The position numbers and the translations under genes are program-made. A DNA stretch of 34,453 nt from CAUZJO01 sp963580245 (GTDB lineage Bacteria; Sumerlaeota; Sumerlaeia; MVZB01): NCBI GenBank assembly GCA_963580245.1, contig CAUZJO010000033.1:1-34453 (forward strand). Reading direction: 5' to 3'. The notes under the pieces are model-generated. The model was not told the origin of the DNA, made no database searches, and saw only the letters and a program-made list of their open reading frames with translations. Positions 17,297 through 27,900 of this stretch are shown here, one piece after another; within the stretch, counting starts at the first letter, position 1, and each line of letters starts with the position of its first letter.

Positions 17297-18550
17297 ATGG
17301 ACGCCACCATGGCACCTCCCCACCCGACATCCCGCGGCCGCCGCCCCCTGATGGCATTGTTCACCGTGACGGCGGTCGTGCTGATCGCGGCCTTGGGTCT
17401 TACGCTCTGGAACCTCGATCAGTTGCGCGAGCGTCGGCATCCGCGACGCATTCTGAACGCGAGGCTCGACACCATCACGATGGAATCGCTGAGCGCGGCG
17501 CTCTCGCCCCAGCGTCGCGAGCACCTGCGCGCCTGTTACAAGAATCCCGAGGCGATCGACCTGGACAAGATTTCCTGGAACCTGCTGTGCCGGCCGGCCC
17601 CCTTCTTGGGCTACGCTCCGGTCCCCGGACGCCAAGCCGAGGGCGAGTTCAACGCCCATCAGTTGCGCGACGCTCGGCCCCTGCGCCTGCCCAAACCCGA
17701 CGGGGTTTATCGGGTCTTCCTGATCGGGGGCTCACTCGCCTACAGCGTTGGGGCGCCGGATCAGGAGTCGATGATTTCGTCTTATCTGGAACGGATGCTC
17801 AATGAGCGCGAGGTGTGGCCGGGGCGGCGGGTCGAGGTTTTCAATGCGGGGGTCTGCGGCTGGGCCAGCACCCACGAGCGCATCTGCATCGAGAACCGTC
17901 TCAGCGAATGGGAGCCGGATCTGGTGATTGCCCTGACCGGAGCCAACGACGCGCATTGGGGTTTCGAGGGGCACAACGTCCTGGATTTCCGCGGCTACGA
18001 GGACGAGATGTATTTCGCACTGATCAACGGCGCGATCCGCGGGGCCGGGGTCGAACCACTGGCCGCCGCGCCTCCCCAACGGTCGGATGATCCGGTTGCG
18101 CCCGAGCTGGTGGCGCGGCGATTCGTGAAGAACGCGCGCCTCTCGGCCCTAGCGCTGCAAGCGGTTGGCGCCCGCTACATGCTTGCGCTCCAGCCCGCGC
18201 TTTCGCCATTGACCAAGCCGCTGTCATCCGGCGAGACCCAATGGCTGGAGGACCATGAATTCCCCGGAAAAGTGCAGTACCTGGCCGAATGCCACGCGCC
18301 GATAAAGCGGATGTTGATTGAACGGGGAGGCCTCTCCACCCACTCACCCGACTCCGCGCGAGGAGAATCTTTTGCGGGCCCGCTGGCGACCAACCCTAGC
18401 AACATGGACGTGCTGGAGATCGGAAACGTCTTCAAGAACCGCGCGGATCCCATTTACTTCGATCTGTTTCACATGGGTGATAAGGGCAACGAGATATTGG
18501 CGCAAGGGTTGGTCGAACAAATTAAGCTCGCGGTGGACGCGGGGCCTTAA
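17297..18550 (+). CDS. Membrane-anchored SGNH/GDSL hydrolase
   Basis: The 417-residue protein has one N-terminal membrane segment (PLMALFTVTAVVLIAALGLT), so the rest is likely outside the cytoplasm. SGNH blocks appear in order: LIGGSLAYS (nucleophile S146), FNAGVCGWAS (block II glycine), LTGANDAHW (N217) and DLFHMGDKGN (D389, H392). These enzymes are esterases, in exported form often acetylating or deacetylating polysaccharides. I choose ATG 17297; an upstream extension to 17147 has no protein-like character. No strong ribosome binding site is visible, and the ATG at 17351 is possible if the first part is not translated. The gene is convergent with the TPR gene, 18 bases between stops. Confidence 0.82.
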   Translation: MDATMAPPHPTSRGRRPLMALFTVTAVVLIAALGLTLWNLDQLRERRHPRRILNARLDTITMESLSAALSPQRREHLRACYKNPEAIDLDKISWNLLCRPAPFLGYAPVPGRQAEGEFNAHQLRDARPLRLPKPDGVYRVFLIGGSLAYSVGAPDQESMISSYLERMLNEREVWPGRRVEVFNAGVCGWASTHERICIENRLSEWEPDLVIALTGANDAHWGFEGHNVLDFRGYEDEMYFALINGAIRGAGVEPLAAAPPQRSDDPVAPELVARRFVKNARLSALALQAVGARYMLALQPALSPLTKPLSSGETQWLEDHEFPGKVQYLAECHAPIKRMLIERGGLSTHSPDSARGESFAGPLATNPSNMDVLEIGNVFKNRADPIYFDLFHMGDKGNEILAQGLVEQIKLAVDAGP

Positions 18551-18568
18551 ACACATCCCCCCGATCGA

Positions 18569-19504
18569 TCACTGCGGATTTTTGTTCTCCGGGCTCTCCT
18601 GGGTCGTTTCCGGCGTCGTGCTCTCAGGCTCTTGTTGCGTTTCCCGCAGCATCAGATGCACGCGGGCCACGTCGCCCATGTAATGGCTGACCGGATAGTC
18701 CTTGTCGGCCCGCGTGATGTGATCGCGGGCGAGGGTTGGGTTGCCGATCGCCTCGTAATAGAGCCCGACGTAGAGATGGGCGTAAAACAGACGCTGGCGC
18801 AGGATCGGGACCGCGACTTGGCCTTGCTTGGCGGCGCGGAAGACGTCCTCGACCGACCCCTTCCCGCTGAACAATGTGTGAATCTCCTTCATCGGGACAC
18901 GAGTGTCGCCGCTGATCGGTAGGATTTGCTCGCGGGCTTTCTCGATGCCGACCTCCGGCTGGCGCGCCATGCACAGCAGCCGCCAGACGGCGTTCTCGAC
19001 GTCGTTGGGGTTGACGGTCTGGTGCGCGTCGAACTGGCGGGCGCCCAGGACATGGCGCTCGGCGTAGTAATACGAAATCCCGCGTTGCCAGTCATGGGGT
19101 TCGCGCTTGGGGTCCAGTTCGTTGGCCTTGTCGAAATCGGCGATCGACTTCTCGACAAGGCCGAGCTTGAAATGTTGCCCCCCCCGGCGACTCCAGGCGC
19201 GGACATGGGTGGGATCGAGTTCGAGGGCCCGATCCAGGTCTCCGATCGCGTCCTCGTGCCGGTCCATCGCATCATACACCTCGGCCCGCGCCAAATACGG
19301 GGCTGGATTCTCGGGATAGGCTTCAATAGCATCGTTGCTCAGATCGAGTGCTGCGGGGTATCGCGACTCGCGGATCATGACCTCCACGGGCCCCAGGTAG
19401 GCCCCGAGGGTCTTTTCGTCGGAGGCCCGGACGGGATCCCAACCGGTATGTTGGACCATCAGGACGGCCAAAACCAGGGCGGGCAGAATCGGTGTCGGTT
19501 TCAT
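18569..19504 (-). CDS. Exported TPR protein
   Basis: The 311-residue protein has a signal peptide (MKPTPILPALVLAVLMVQHT, then GWDPVRASD) and TPRs at about 45-170: YPAALDLSNDAIEAYPENPA, HEDAIGDLDRALELDPTHVR, VEKSIADFDKANELDP. The remaining part resembles helical repeats of the same superfamily (ARQFDAHQTVNPNDVENAVW, YVGLYYEAIGNPTLARDHIT) and ends in a low-complexity QEPESTTPETTQESPENKN tail. It is close to the NlpI type of TPR lipoprotein in layout but lacks a lipobox. The ATG has GAGGA ten bases upstream. It probably is a periplasmic scaffold. It is divergent from the pseudopilin gene at 19585. Confidence 0.8.
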   Translation of the reverse strand: MKPTPILPALVLAVLMVQHTGWDPVRASDEKTLGAYLGPVEVMIRESRYPAALDLSNDAIEAYPENPAPYLARAEVYDAMDRHEDAIGDLDRALELDPTHVRAWSRRGGQHFKLGLVEKSIADFDKANELDPKREPHDWQRGISYYYAERHVLGARQFDAHQTVNPNDVENAVWRLLCMARQPEVGIEKAREQILPISGDTRVPMKEIHTLFSGKGSVEDVFRAAKQGQVAVPILRQRLFYAHLYVGLYYEAIGNPTLARDHITRADKDYPVSHYMGDVARVHLMLRETQQEPESTTPETTQESPENKNPQ

Positions 19505-19584
19505 TTTACGTAAGTCCTCGTTTTGGGGTAACCTGTCGGGAAAGAATTCAGGCGTTCAATACCTATAGGTCTGTGAGGCGAATC

Positions 19585-20304
19585 ATGCGCTCCCTTAGGA
19601 GTTCCTCCTTCAGACGGGCTTTCACCCTGATCGAACTCCTCATCGTCGTCGCCATCATAGCAATTCTGGCGGCGATTGCGGTACCCAACTTTCTGGAAGC
19701 GCAAACCCGCGCAAAGGTCAGCCGAGCCAAGTCCGATATGCGATCGATCTCGGTTGGCATTGAATCCTACAACATCGACTACTCCGTATACCCGCCCAAT
19801 CCGGACGTCCGCTTCGGTTTCAACGTGACCCCCAAGGAGCTGACCACCCCCATTGCCTACATCACGTCGCGCCCGATCGATCCGTTCAAGCTCGGCAAGG
19901 GCCTGGGCCGCCTCAACCTAAATGCCAAGGGCGAGGAACTCAATTACGACTACTTCGAAATTATCACCGCCACTGATTTCATCGCCCGCTCGCAAGCGGG
20001 GCAGATCATCTTCATCCTGGGTATCGACGCCTCGGGGCCCCTGGCCAACGTCACCAACCAAGGGGCGTTTAGGAAGTACGGCGGGTGGCTCCAGTGGTCG
20101 GTCGGGCCCGACGGCGAGTTTTGGATACTCGAGGACGATTTCCAGGGTACGGCCCAAGGAGTCACCGGCCTCAAGCCACCCGCGCATCTGCCCTGGGGTT
20201 ATAGTTTCGACGTCTCCTACGACCCGACCAACGGCACATCGAGCTTCGGCAATATCATCCGCTGTCAAAAACGAGCCGAAGGCGCCGAACCGTATCTTCC
20301 GTGA
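19585..20304 (+). CDS. Type II secretion / type IV pilin-like pseudopilin
   Basis: The 239-residue protein starts with the type III signal peptide RRAFTLIELLIVVAIIAILA. The prepilin peptidase would cut after A12, before F13, with E17 in the conserved position, followed by AIAVPNFLEAQTRAKVSRAK. The C-terminal domain has SVGIESYNIDYSVYPPNP, a common GspG-like stretch in which the chain is processed by residue spacing 'Y..D...YPPN', and ends with SFGNIIRCQKRAEG. The ATG is chosen for GAGG eight bases upstream. No secretion ATPase, prepilin peptidase or other pilin is nearby, so it is a stand-alone pseudopilin, as is common in planctomycete-like genomes. Confidence 0.88.
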   Translation: MRSLRSSSFRRAFTLIELLIVVAIIAILAAIAVPNFLEAQTRAKVSRAKSDMRSISVGIESYNIDYSVYPPNPDVRFGFNVTPKELTTPIAYITSRPIDPFKLGKGLGRLNLNAKGEELNYDYFEIITATDFIARSQAGQIIFILGIDASGPLANVTNQGAFRKYGGWLQWSVGPDGEFWILEDDFQGTAQGVTGLKPPAHLPWGYSFDVSYDPTNGTSSFGNIIRCQKRAEGAEPYLP

Positions 20305-20795
20305 TTGCGGCGTGGGGTTCTCGGATATGTCCGGTGGGGCACGACGCTCCCCGGCGGTGGGCCACGCGGTTCGGCCTTACCCTATGTGCAGATTTTGTCA
20401 TAATCAAGATAATTTCCTTTCTGGCACCCATGTCGCAACCGGTCGGGGCCGACTTATTCGGCGCCAAAGCGCAAGATTTCGTGACCAAGCGAAAGGCAGT
20501 GTCATATAAGATAAGAGGGTTCGCGAGAACCCAGGGGCAGAGGTGTTGATGGGGGAGGAAACTTCTTCTGATCGGGCTGGTATTGTGAGTATGATGATTC
20601 AGGGATGTCGGCCCTAGACCCCTAGGCGTTTGCGGGAGTCGGCCGCCGCCCAACTTCCGTTGTCACAGGATAACGCCGAACCGATGTGGCCCGACCCCGT
20701 CCGGGTGTGCGATTTCCGGTCATTCGAGGGAAACACGGGGGGCAAACATTCCCCACATCGAGGGGCACACCAGCCAATCTGATTTGGATCGACCC
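20305..20795. other. Non-coding stretch with a GNRA-loop hairpin
   Basis: No gene is convincing here; reading frames on both strands lack motifs. At 20517-20532 there is a perfect hairpin GGGTTC-GCGA-GAACCC, a 6-bp stem closed by a GCGA (GNRA) tetraloop, with no T tract after it. It may be part of a structured leader for the large gene at 20796, about 265 bases away, or chance. Confidence 0.35.
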
Positions 20796-23700
20796 ATGGA
20801 GCGCCATCATTTTAGCAGTACGCAGGTAAAGGGGATTTCAGTCGGGGGACTGGCGCGGATCGTCAGCGTCTTGGTGCTTGGCCTGAACGCCATCCCCGGG
20901 GCTCTGGCGGACCAGGTCGTCTGGGACGGCGGCGGGGCGGACAATCTGTGGTCCACACAACTGAATTGGTCCGACAACCAAATGCCGGGTCCGACCGACG
21001 ATATCCACTTCGACGCCACCTCGTCCAAGCCGTGCGTGATCAACGTCTCGCTGATGGTCCATCACTTCACGGTCGCGTCGGGATATGGGGGCATGATCAC
21101 GTTCGAGGGTGATGGGGCCATCCCGGTGACGGTGCTGGGCGACTTCAACCAGGAAGTCGCCACGATCAATTGGATGAGCAGCGGCGGTGGGATCCTGCGC
21201 CTTCTGGGGGATTACAGACGTTCGGGCGGAGTCAGCATCGGTGGGACTTTCGCGCTTGCAAGTCCCGGCATTCAAAATTTCGATCCCGGCTTGGGACAAA
21301 TGTTCGTCAATCAATTTTTGATTGAAGGGCCTGGGTCGCAGGTCCTAAACATCGAGGGGGGCTTAAGGGTCAACCGTTTCCTACGCGCTGAAACATCGGG
21401 CACTCCAGGCACGGTCAATTTGCTCGGCGGAGTCACGACGGTCAATCAGTCCTTTGAGGTCTTCTTTCCCGACATCACGCTGAACGTCTTGGACGGCGCC
21501 GTTCTCGACGCACGCGGGGCCAGGCTGTTCTTCAACGAAGGCGTGATCAACGAGATCGGGACCGGCAAGGTGCTGCGCGATGCGTCGTCGATTCAATTCA
21601 CCGATTCGGTCGGCCACGTCGTAAACAACATCGTCGGGGGCGACATCTTCGTAACGGTGGTTGACGAGGACGAGAACTCCAATGGAAGTGTACCCGACAC
21701 GCTCCTTGTCGAGGTTTTCGACATCGTCAACAACGACCGCGAGATGCTCGTTCTCGATGAAACCGGGCCAGCGACCGGACAATTTCGAAACATCAACGGA
21801 TTGCCGACGACGCTTGGACCTGTGGCCGTTCCGTTCGACGGGATATTTCTCCATGACGGCTTGAACAACATCTTCGCAAGCTACGTCGATGAGCAGGCGC
21901 CCGAAGATGAACTCCTCGGCAAACTATTTCTCGACTTCATCTGGGACGAGACCGGTCCCAATACGAACTGGGAAAACAGCGGGAACTGGAACCTGAAGCA
22001 AACCCCCGATCTGAACGCCAACGTCGTCTTCGGCAATTTCAATTATAAGCCGTGCGTGGTCAATGTTTCGCAACGCTTGGCCAATTTCACAATGGAGCCA
22101 CACTATCGCGGCGTGCTATCCATCCAACCCGGCGCCGGGTTTATCGTCGGTCAGCCTCCGGCGACGGGCGGTTCGGGCGTCATCCCGGGCCAGGAGAAGA
22201 CTGGGATGACGCAAAGCAGCTTTGTCTTTCATCAACGGGGTGGGACAATCGTCTGGGGCGGCGTGACGGAGTTGTGGGGCGACCTCATACGCACCGGCGG
22301 CGTGGCGTTGGGGGCGGGCGATTTCATCATGCAGGGGCCGGACCCACGCAGTTTCGTCGCGGGTCCGCTCGGGATGCAGGTGCTATCCATTTCGGTCCGG
22401 TCCGACGCCGCTTGCCTGGTCGGCGACATCAGTGTCTTGAACTTGCTCGAGATCGCTTCGGTTGCGACGACTAAAATAATCGGCGAGACGCGGATGGTTT
22501 CGGGCGATCTCATCATCAGCCCCCAATCCCATCTCTTCATCCAGAATGGGTCGGTTTTGGATGCCCGTGATGCGAATCTCTTTCAAAACATGGGGCGGAT
22601 CGATCAGGTGGGTATAGGCAGGGTGTTGCGTGATGCGTCATTCCTGGCCCCGATCGACATCGAGGGAACGCCCCTGGGCGATATCCTACCCGGTGATCCC
22701 CTCTTCGTAAGGCTCATCGATGAAGATGAGAACGAGGACGGGAGTCTGATTGATCACGTATCGGTCCGTGTGAGCAATCTGACTAACGGCGACGTCGAAA
22801 CGATTCTGTTGCAGGAGACCGATCCTCTATCAGGGACCTTCCAGAACCCTCAGCCGATTCCGACCCTTTCGGAACCGCCCGTGCCCGGCAACGGCCAACT
22901 CGAGGGTCAACCCGGCGATCGCTTCGAGATTCTCTATGTCGACGACGAGGACCCCAAAGACATTCTGGCTTTCTTGACAGGCGCGTCCAGGATCTTTGCC
23001 ACCCCGCGCATCCTCACGTTCGGCGCGAGAGACGTCAACGCAATCAATCAACCCAATAGGTTGGGGAAAGGCCTATCAAGTTCAAACCAGACGGTCGTCA
23101 CGATCCGCAACGACGGGACAGAGGATTTGGTCTTCGATCCAATATCGGTCAACCTAATCGGCCCCGACAGTGATTCGTTTTCTGCCATCGACGAATTCCA
23201 ATTCATGCTGGGCCACAAGGATGCCACGCTTGCCGATCTGCCGCCGTTGTCGAGAGGGGAAAGTCTGCGGCTTTTTGTTTTTTTCGATCCGTTCGAGGCG
23301 GGGATCAAGCGTGCGCGGATGGTCATCAGCAGTAACGATCCGAACGAGCCGGAGGCCCGGGTCGCGATGGGTGGCTTGGCTCAGGTCCGGCCCCACATCA
23401 TCAGCGTGGTTTATCGAGACGTGGACCAAGATTTCTCGGTTGGATGGGGCGACACGCTCACTGTCGTCTGGGACCAGGCCGTTTTCGTTACGCCCGAGTT
23501 ACTGAACCAAGCCAGTTTCTTCATGCCCTTCGATACGGACAATCTGGGTGACTTCGGTTTCTCGGTTGAACAACAACCGTCCAACGACCGGCAAACGATC
23601 ATCACGCTCGGCAACAACGCCACCTTGTTTTTCAACCCTTTCAATCCGTTTGGAGACGGCAAAACGCCTTTGCCCGATTTTGGCCTTGATATCAACGCCA

Positions 23701-24929
23701 ATTTGCCGTTCGGCGCGGTCTTGAACCGGTTCGGTCTGCCGGCCGTGGATAGCGGGATTCCGGGTGTCAACGACACGGCCGTTCCAATCATTGTCCCCTT
23801 TATACCATTGACTCAGATGATCGATCTCGTCGGGGGCGGGGAGATTCGCATTGAGGACGCGCCGTTTGTTTCCTATACGAAGCACTCGCTCGTCATACCC
23901 CCCGGCAACGGCACGAACCGGAAAGGCGGCGCCGATGACGCGGTGATCACCTTGGGACCGCCATCGATCGACACCGGTCAGCCGCAGGCCGTTCAAATCG
24001 AGTCCTCCGTATCTGGTTTGACGTTCGATCCTCCCGCGATTCTGACGCTGGAGTACCTCCCGAGCGACTGGGACAGTGAGCGCGGCCAGACCGAAGGCTC
24101 GATGATCCTCTGCCAACTGGTCGAGACCGAGGACGACGTTTTCGGATGGGTGGTCGTTCCTGGGATGCAGGACATCGATACGGATCCCAACATCGTCACG
24201 ATTTTGATTCATAGCCTGGATCCGGTCGGCGGCCTGAAGGGCAAGTCCAGCACGAAGGACAACGGCGGATCGTTCGGGATCTTCGCCAACCTGCCGGGCG
24301 AGACGATCAAGCCCACGACTTTCCGCATGTCGCCCAGCCAGTCGCCGGAGGCGAAGGTCATCCTCAAAGGCGATGCCGCGGTCATCACGCTTGACCCCGA
24401 GAGATCGATCTACGCCGAGTCGAGCCTTGAAATCCCCGGTTACGAGCTGACCGATGAGACCGATCCCGACCGGATCGAGGTAACCCTGCGCTCGGTGCAA
24501 CTGCTCGAGAAGTTGTCGATCAGCGGCGGCACGTCGTTCCCGTCGGCGAGTAACGCGCTGTTGGTTGTGGAGACCAGCGATGCGGTGGGCTTGCCCGTTG
24601 AATTCACGGCCCCTGTCAATTTCAACGTCGAGTTCAAGGACGGAACCGGCGAGGGCCTGGAGGATTTCTTTGACCTGTTTAATTTTGAAAACCAGCAGCA
24701 GGCCGCCATTGCGATGCGACTGGCCCGAGACATGGAAGACGAATTTGACGTCGATTTTGGTTACGCCACCGACCTGGAGCAGATGGTCGACTTGATCGAC
24801 GGCGGCGGGCGAGTTCAGATCACGGGCATCACCAACCTGACCGGGCCGAGCGGCCAAGGGACTTGGGGCGCGGTGGCCAATCCCGACGCGGTTGAAAACA
24901 GTCTTGCCCATTGGGAGTTATTCGAGTGA
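20796..24929 (+). CDS. Giant secreted protein with duplicated beta modules
   Basis: The 1377-residue protein has a signal peptide (ARIVSVLVLGLNAIPGALAD). A module of about 340 residues occurs twice. The first copy (about 40-370) begins VVWDGGGADNLWSTQLNWSD and contains KPCVINVSLMVHHFTV, VLDARGARLFF and GKVLRDASS. The second (about 380-715) begins FIWDETGPNTNWENSGNWNL with KPCVVNVSQRLANFTM, VLDARDANLFQ and GRVLRDASF. Each ends in a DEDEN.DGS block (possible calcium sites). Next is a choice-of-anchor-D-like domain (about 735-860: PRILTFGARD, VTIRNDGTEDLVF, ISSNDPNEPEA), then further beta-rich segments of unknown type. No anchor motif or membrane segment is seen at the C-terminus. It is likely a cell-surface or matrix protein. 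Its TGA overlaps the GTG of the cyclase gene. The start lacks a clear ribosome binding site. Confidence 0.8.
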   Translation: MERHHFSSTQVKGISVGGLARIVSVLVLGLNAIPGALADQVVWDGGGADNLWSTQLNWSDNQMPGPTDDIHFDATSSKPCVINVSLMVHHFTVASGYGGMITFEGDGAIPVTVLGDFNQEVATINWMSSGGGILRLLGDYRRSGGVSIGGTFALASPGIQNFDPGLGQMFVNQFLIEGPGSQVLNIEGGLRVNRFLRAETSGTPGTVNLLGGVTTVNQSFEVFFPDITLNVLDGAVLDARGARLFFNEGVINEIGTGKVLRDASSIQFTDSVGHVVNNIVGGDIFVTVVDEDENSNGSVPDTLLVEVFDIVNNDREMLVLDETGPATGQFRNINGLPTTLGPVAVPFDGIFLHDGLNNIFASYVDEQAPEDELLGKLFLDFIWDETGPNTNWENSGNWNLKQTPDLNANVVFGNFNYKPCVVNVSQRLANFTMEPHYRGVLSIQPGAGFIVGQPPATGGSGVIPGQEKTGMTQSSFVFHQRGGTIVWGGVTELWGDLIRTGGVALGAGDFIMQGPDPRSFVAGPLGMQVLSISVRSDAACLVGDISVLNLLEIASVATTKIIGETRMVSGDLIISPQSHLFIQNGSVLDARDANLFQNMGRIDQVGIGRVLRDASFLAPIDIEGTPLGDILPGDPLFVRLIDEDENEDGSLIDHVSVRVSNLTNGDVETILLQETDPLSGTFQNPQPIPTLSEPPVPGNGQLEGQPGDRFEILYVDDEDPKDILAFLTGASRIFATPRILTFGARDVNAINQPNRLGKGLSSSNQTVVTIRNDGTEDLVFDPISVNLIGPDSDSFSAIDEFQFMLGHKDATLADLPPLSRGESLRLFVFFDPFEAGIKRARMVISSNDPNEPEARVAMGGLAQVRPHIISVVYRDVDQDFSVGWGDTLTVVWDQAVFVTPELLNQASFFMPFDTDNLGDFGFSVEQQPSNDRQTIITLGNNATLFFNPFNPFGDGKTPLPDFGLDINANLPFGAVLNRFGLPAVDSGIPGVNDTAVPIIVPFIPLTQMIDLVGGGEIRIEDAPFVSYTKHSLVIPPGNGTNRKGGADDAVITLGPPSIDTGQPQAVQIESSVSGLTFDPPAILTLEYLPSDWDSERGQTEGSMILCQLVETEDDVFGWVVVPGMQDIDTDPNIVTILIHSLDPVGGLKGKSSTKDNGGSFGIFANLPGETIKPTTFRMSPSQSPEAKVILKGDAAVITLDPERSIYAESSLEIPGYELTDETDPDRIEVTLRSVQLLEKLSISGGTSFPSASNALLVVETSDAVGLPVEFTAPVNFNVEFKDGTGEGLEDFFDLFNFENQQQAAIAMRLARDMEDEFDVDFGYATDLEQMVDLIDGGGRVQITGITNLTGPSGQGTWGAVANPDAVENSLAHWELFE

Positions 24930-27900
24930 GCGGCGGTTCCGATACCAAGACCTGCCCATGGTGCGGCGAGGATATTAAGGCGGCGGCGATCATCTGCCGG
25001 TTCTGTCGCAACGATGCCACGCCGCAGGCGATGGAACAGGCCCGGGAGTTCGCCTCGCGCGCTCGCCCAGCGCCGGCCCCGACGCCGCAAGCCCCCGCCC
25101 CGCCGCCAAAGATTCCCGCGGGCGATCCCACGCTCAACCGCATGGCCGGCTTCGTCCCGCGGACGCTTTTGCAGGGCATCATCGATAGCACCGACGCCGC
25201 CAACGAGGGTGAACGACGGCCGATCTCGGTCCTATTCGCCGACCTCGCGGGGTTTACCTCGCTGACCGAGGAGATCGGCGCCGAGGCGATGAGCGATCTG
25301 CTGCACGAGGTCCACGCCGCCATCCGCGACCAGGTTGCTAAGTATGGCGGGCTGGTTGAGAAATTTATGGGCGACGGGGTGATGGCGTTGTTCGGCGCCC
25401 CGGTGGCCCACGGCGACGACCCCGAACGCGCCATCCGCGCCGCGTTCGATATCCGCGAGGTCGTTCGCCGCATCGGCATGGTCCACGAGTTTGACCTCGA
25501 CGTGCACAGTGGGATCGGATTCGGCGAGGTCGTTTTCGAAGGGGTGGGGGTGCAAGGCCGACCCGATTTCCAGACCATCGGCGACGCCGTGAACCTCGCC
25601 TCGCGCCTGCAGGGCATCGCCAAGGCCGGCGAGACCCTGGTCGATCACCGGATCTATGTGCAAACCCGCACGATCTTTGAGTGGAAAAGCCTGCCCGCGG
25701 TCGAGGTCAAGGGCAAGAAGGAACCGATCAAGGTTCACCAGGTCAGCGGGATACTCAAGCAGTTCTCGAAGGTGACACTCGGTGAGCGGATCGATATGGT
25801 GCCGCTGGTCGGTCGCGGCGCCGAACTCAAGAAACTGAAAGCAGCGGCCGACCGCGCGGCCGAGGGTCAGATCCAGGTCGCGGTCTTGCTGGGCGAGGCG
25901 GGCATCGGCAAATCGCGCCTGATCCATGAACTCAAGCGCCAAATCGGGGAAGATGCCACCCACTGGTTCAGCGGGAGTTGTCTCTCCTACGGAACCAGCA
26001 TCCCGTTTCTCCCGTTTGTTAAGTTGCTGCGATCAGTGCTTGGATTGGGTGCCGAAGTCGAGTCGGCCGTGACCGTCGAGGCATTACAAGCGGCCGTCGG
26101 GAATGTCTACGCGGCGGTCCTCAAGCGGACACGGTCCGCCGCCGCGCGTAAAGATCTCAAACGCATGCGCGACCAGGTCCTCCACGCGCTCGCGATCCTG
26201 TTCTCGATCGCCGCTCCGGCCAATCCGCTTCTAGCACTCAGTCCCCGCGAGCGGCGTGAGCAGCTCTTCGAAGCCGTGACCGACCTGCTGGGCCGGTTAT
26301 GCGGAGAGAAGCCGGTCGTCCTGGTCCTCGAAGATTTCCAGTGGTCGGATCAGGAGTCCTGGCACTTGCTCGATCACTTGATCCGGCGGATGCAGGACAA
26401 GCCGCTGGCGATGCTTCTGTCGATGCGGCCCGAGACCGAACAGACCCTCCCCGACCAGAAAGACCTGGTCCAGATCGAGCTGAAGGAACTGAACGCGCGC
26501 GACAGCGAACGCCTGCTCGCGAAGATCCTGCATATCGGTCAACTTCCCAAGGACCTGCGCGAGACAATCGTCCAGAAAGCGGAAGGCAATCCGTTTTACA
26601 TCGAGGAGATCGTGCTCAACCTCGAAGACCGGGGCATCCTCGAGCGCAAGGGTGAGAAATACCGCCTTACGCGACTGGTCGATCAGGTCGAGATTCCGGA
26701 TTCGGTCGAGGGCGTGGTCCTGGCGCGATTGGACCGACTCGAACGCCACGTCCGCCGGGTTGTGCAGTATGCGTCAGTCATCGGACAGGAATTTCAGTTT
26801 CAGACCCTCGCCCACGTGATCCGGGCGAACGAAGATTTGCGCCAACACCTGCTGACGCTACTCGATGAGGATTACATCCTCCAGCAATCGCTCCTGCCCG
26901 AGCTGATTTACATCTTCCGGCACTTGGTCTTGCGCGAGGTCGCCTATGGGACGCTGCTCGAGCGGCGCAAGCGTCAGTTCCACGGCAACGTGGCCCAGGC
27001 GATCGAACAGATTTTTCCGGAGCGAGCCGAGGAGTTCTGCGAAATCCTGGCCTTCCATTATGAGAAAGGCCGCGTCACGGACAAGGCCCTGCATTACCTG
27101 GAACAGGCGGCGCTCAAGTGCGAGAACATCTACGCCAATCACGCGGCGATCGACCACTGGCAACGGCTGCTGGCGACGATCCGGTCGGGCAAGCGGGAGG
27201 ATGAGGAAACCCGGCGGCTGCGGTTGCGGGCGCTGCTGAGCTTGGGCGAGCTCTGTCGCCTGACGGGACGGATCGAACTGGCCATCCAGGCCAATGAAGA
27301 GGCTGAAGAGGAGGCGCGTAAACTCAAGGACAAGAATGGTTTGGGGCGCGCCCTGACAAGCCGGGCAGAGGCCCTGCGACTGGCGGGTCGGATCGATGAG
27401 GGCCTGGAGCTCCTCGCCGAAGCGCGCAAGTTGGCGCACGCGCTCAAAGATGACGCCCTGCTCGCCTACTGCATCAACATGACCGGCCATCTCGAACGAA
27501 TCCGAGGCCGATTCAAGGCGGCGGCCAAGGCCTTCGGCGAGGTCCTTGAGCTGGGCGTCAAGACGGGCAACCGACAGTACCGGTTCCAGGCGCTCAATCA
27601 CCTGGGGATCATCCGGATGTATGAAGGCCGACCCGAGGAGGCCAACACGCATTTCCGCGAGGCCTTCGAACTGGCCGCCGAACTCGGCTTCCAGGGTGAA
27701 CAGGTGCAGATCCAACTCAACATCGGCATCAATCACTTGCGACTGGGCCAGTGCGAGCAGGCCGGCGCGACGTTGGCGGGGGCCCTTGAACACGCCGAGA
27801 AGATCGAATCGGAACGCGGCGCGCAGCTTTGCGCGTTGGCCTTGATCGACCTCCATCTGAAGATGGGCGACTTCGGGAAGGCCACTGCCCTCTGCCGGCA

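Noticed and set aside
23499..24911. Minus-strand 470-residue frame inside the giant secreted gene
   Set aside because: The sense strand has signal peptide, duplicated modules and coupling to the next gene; the antisense frame has no family motif and biased Arg/Gln/Val composition.
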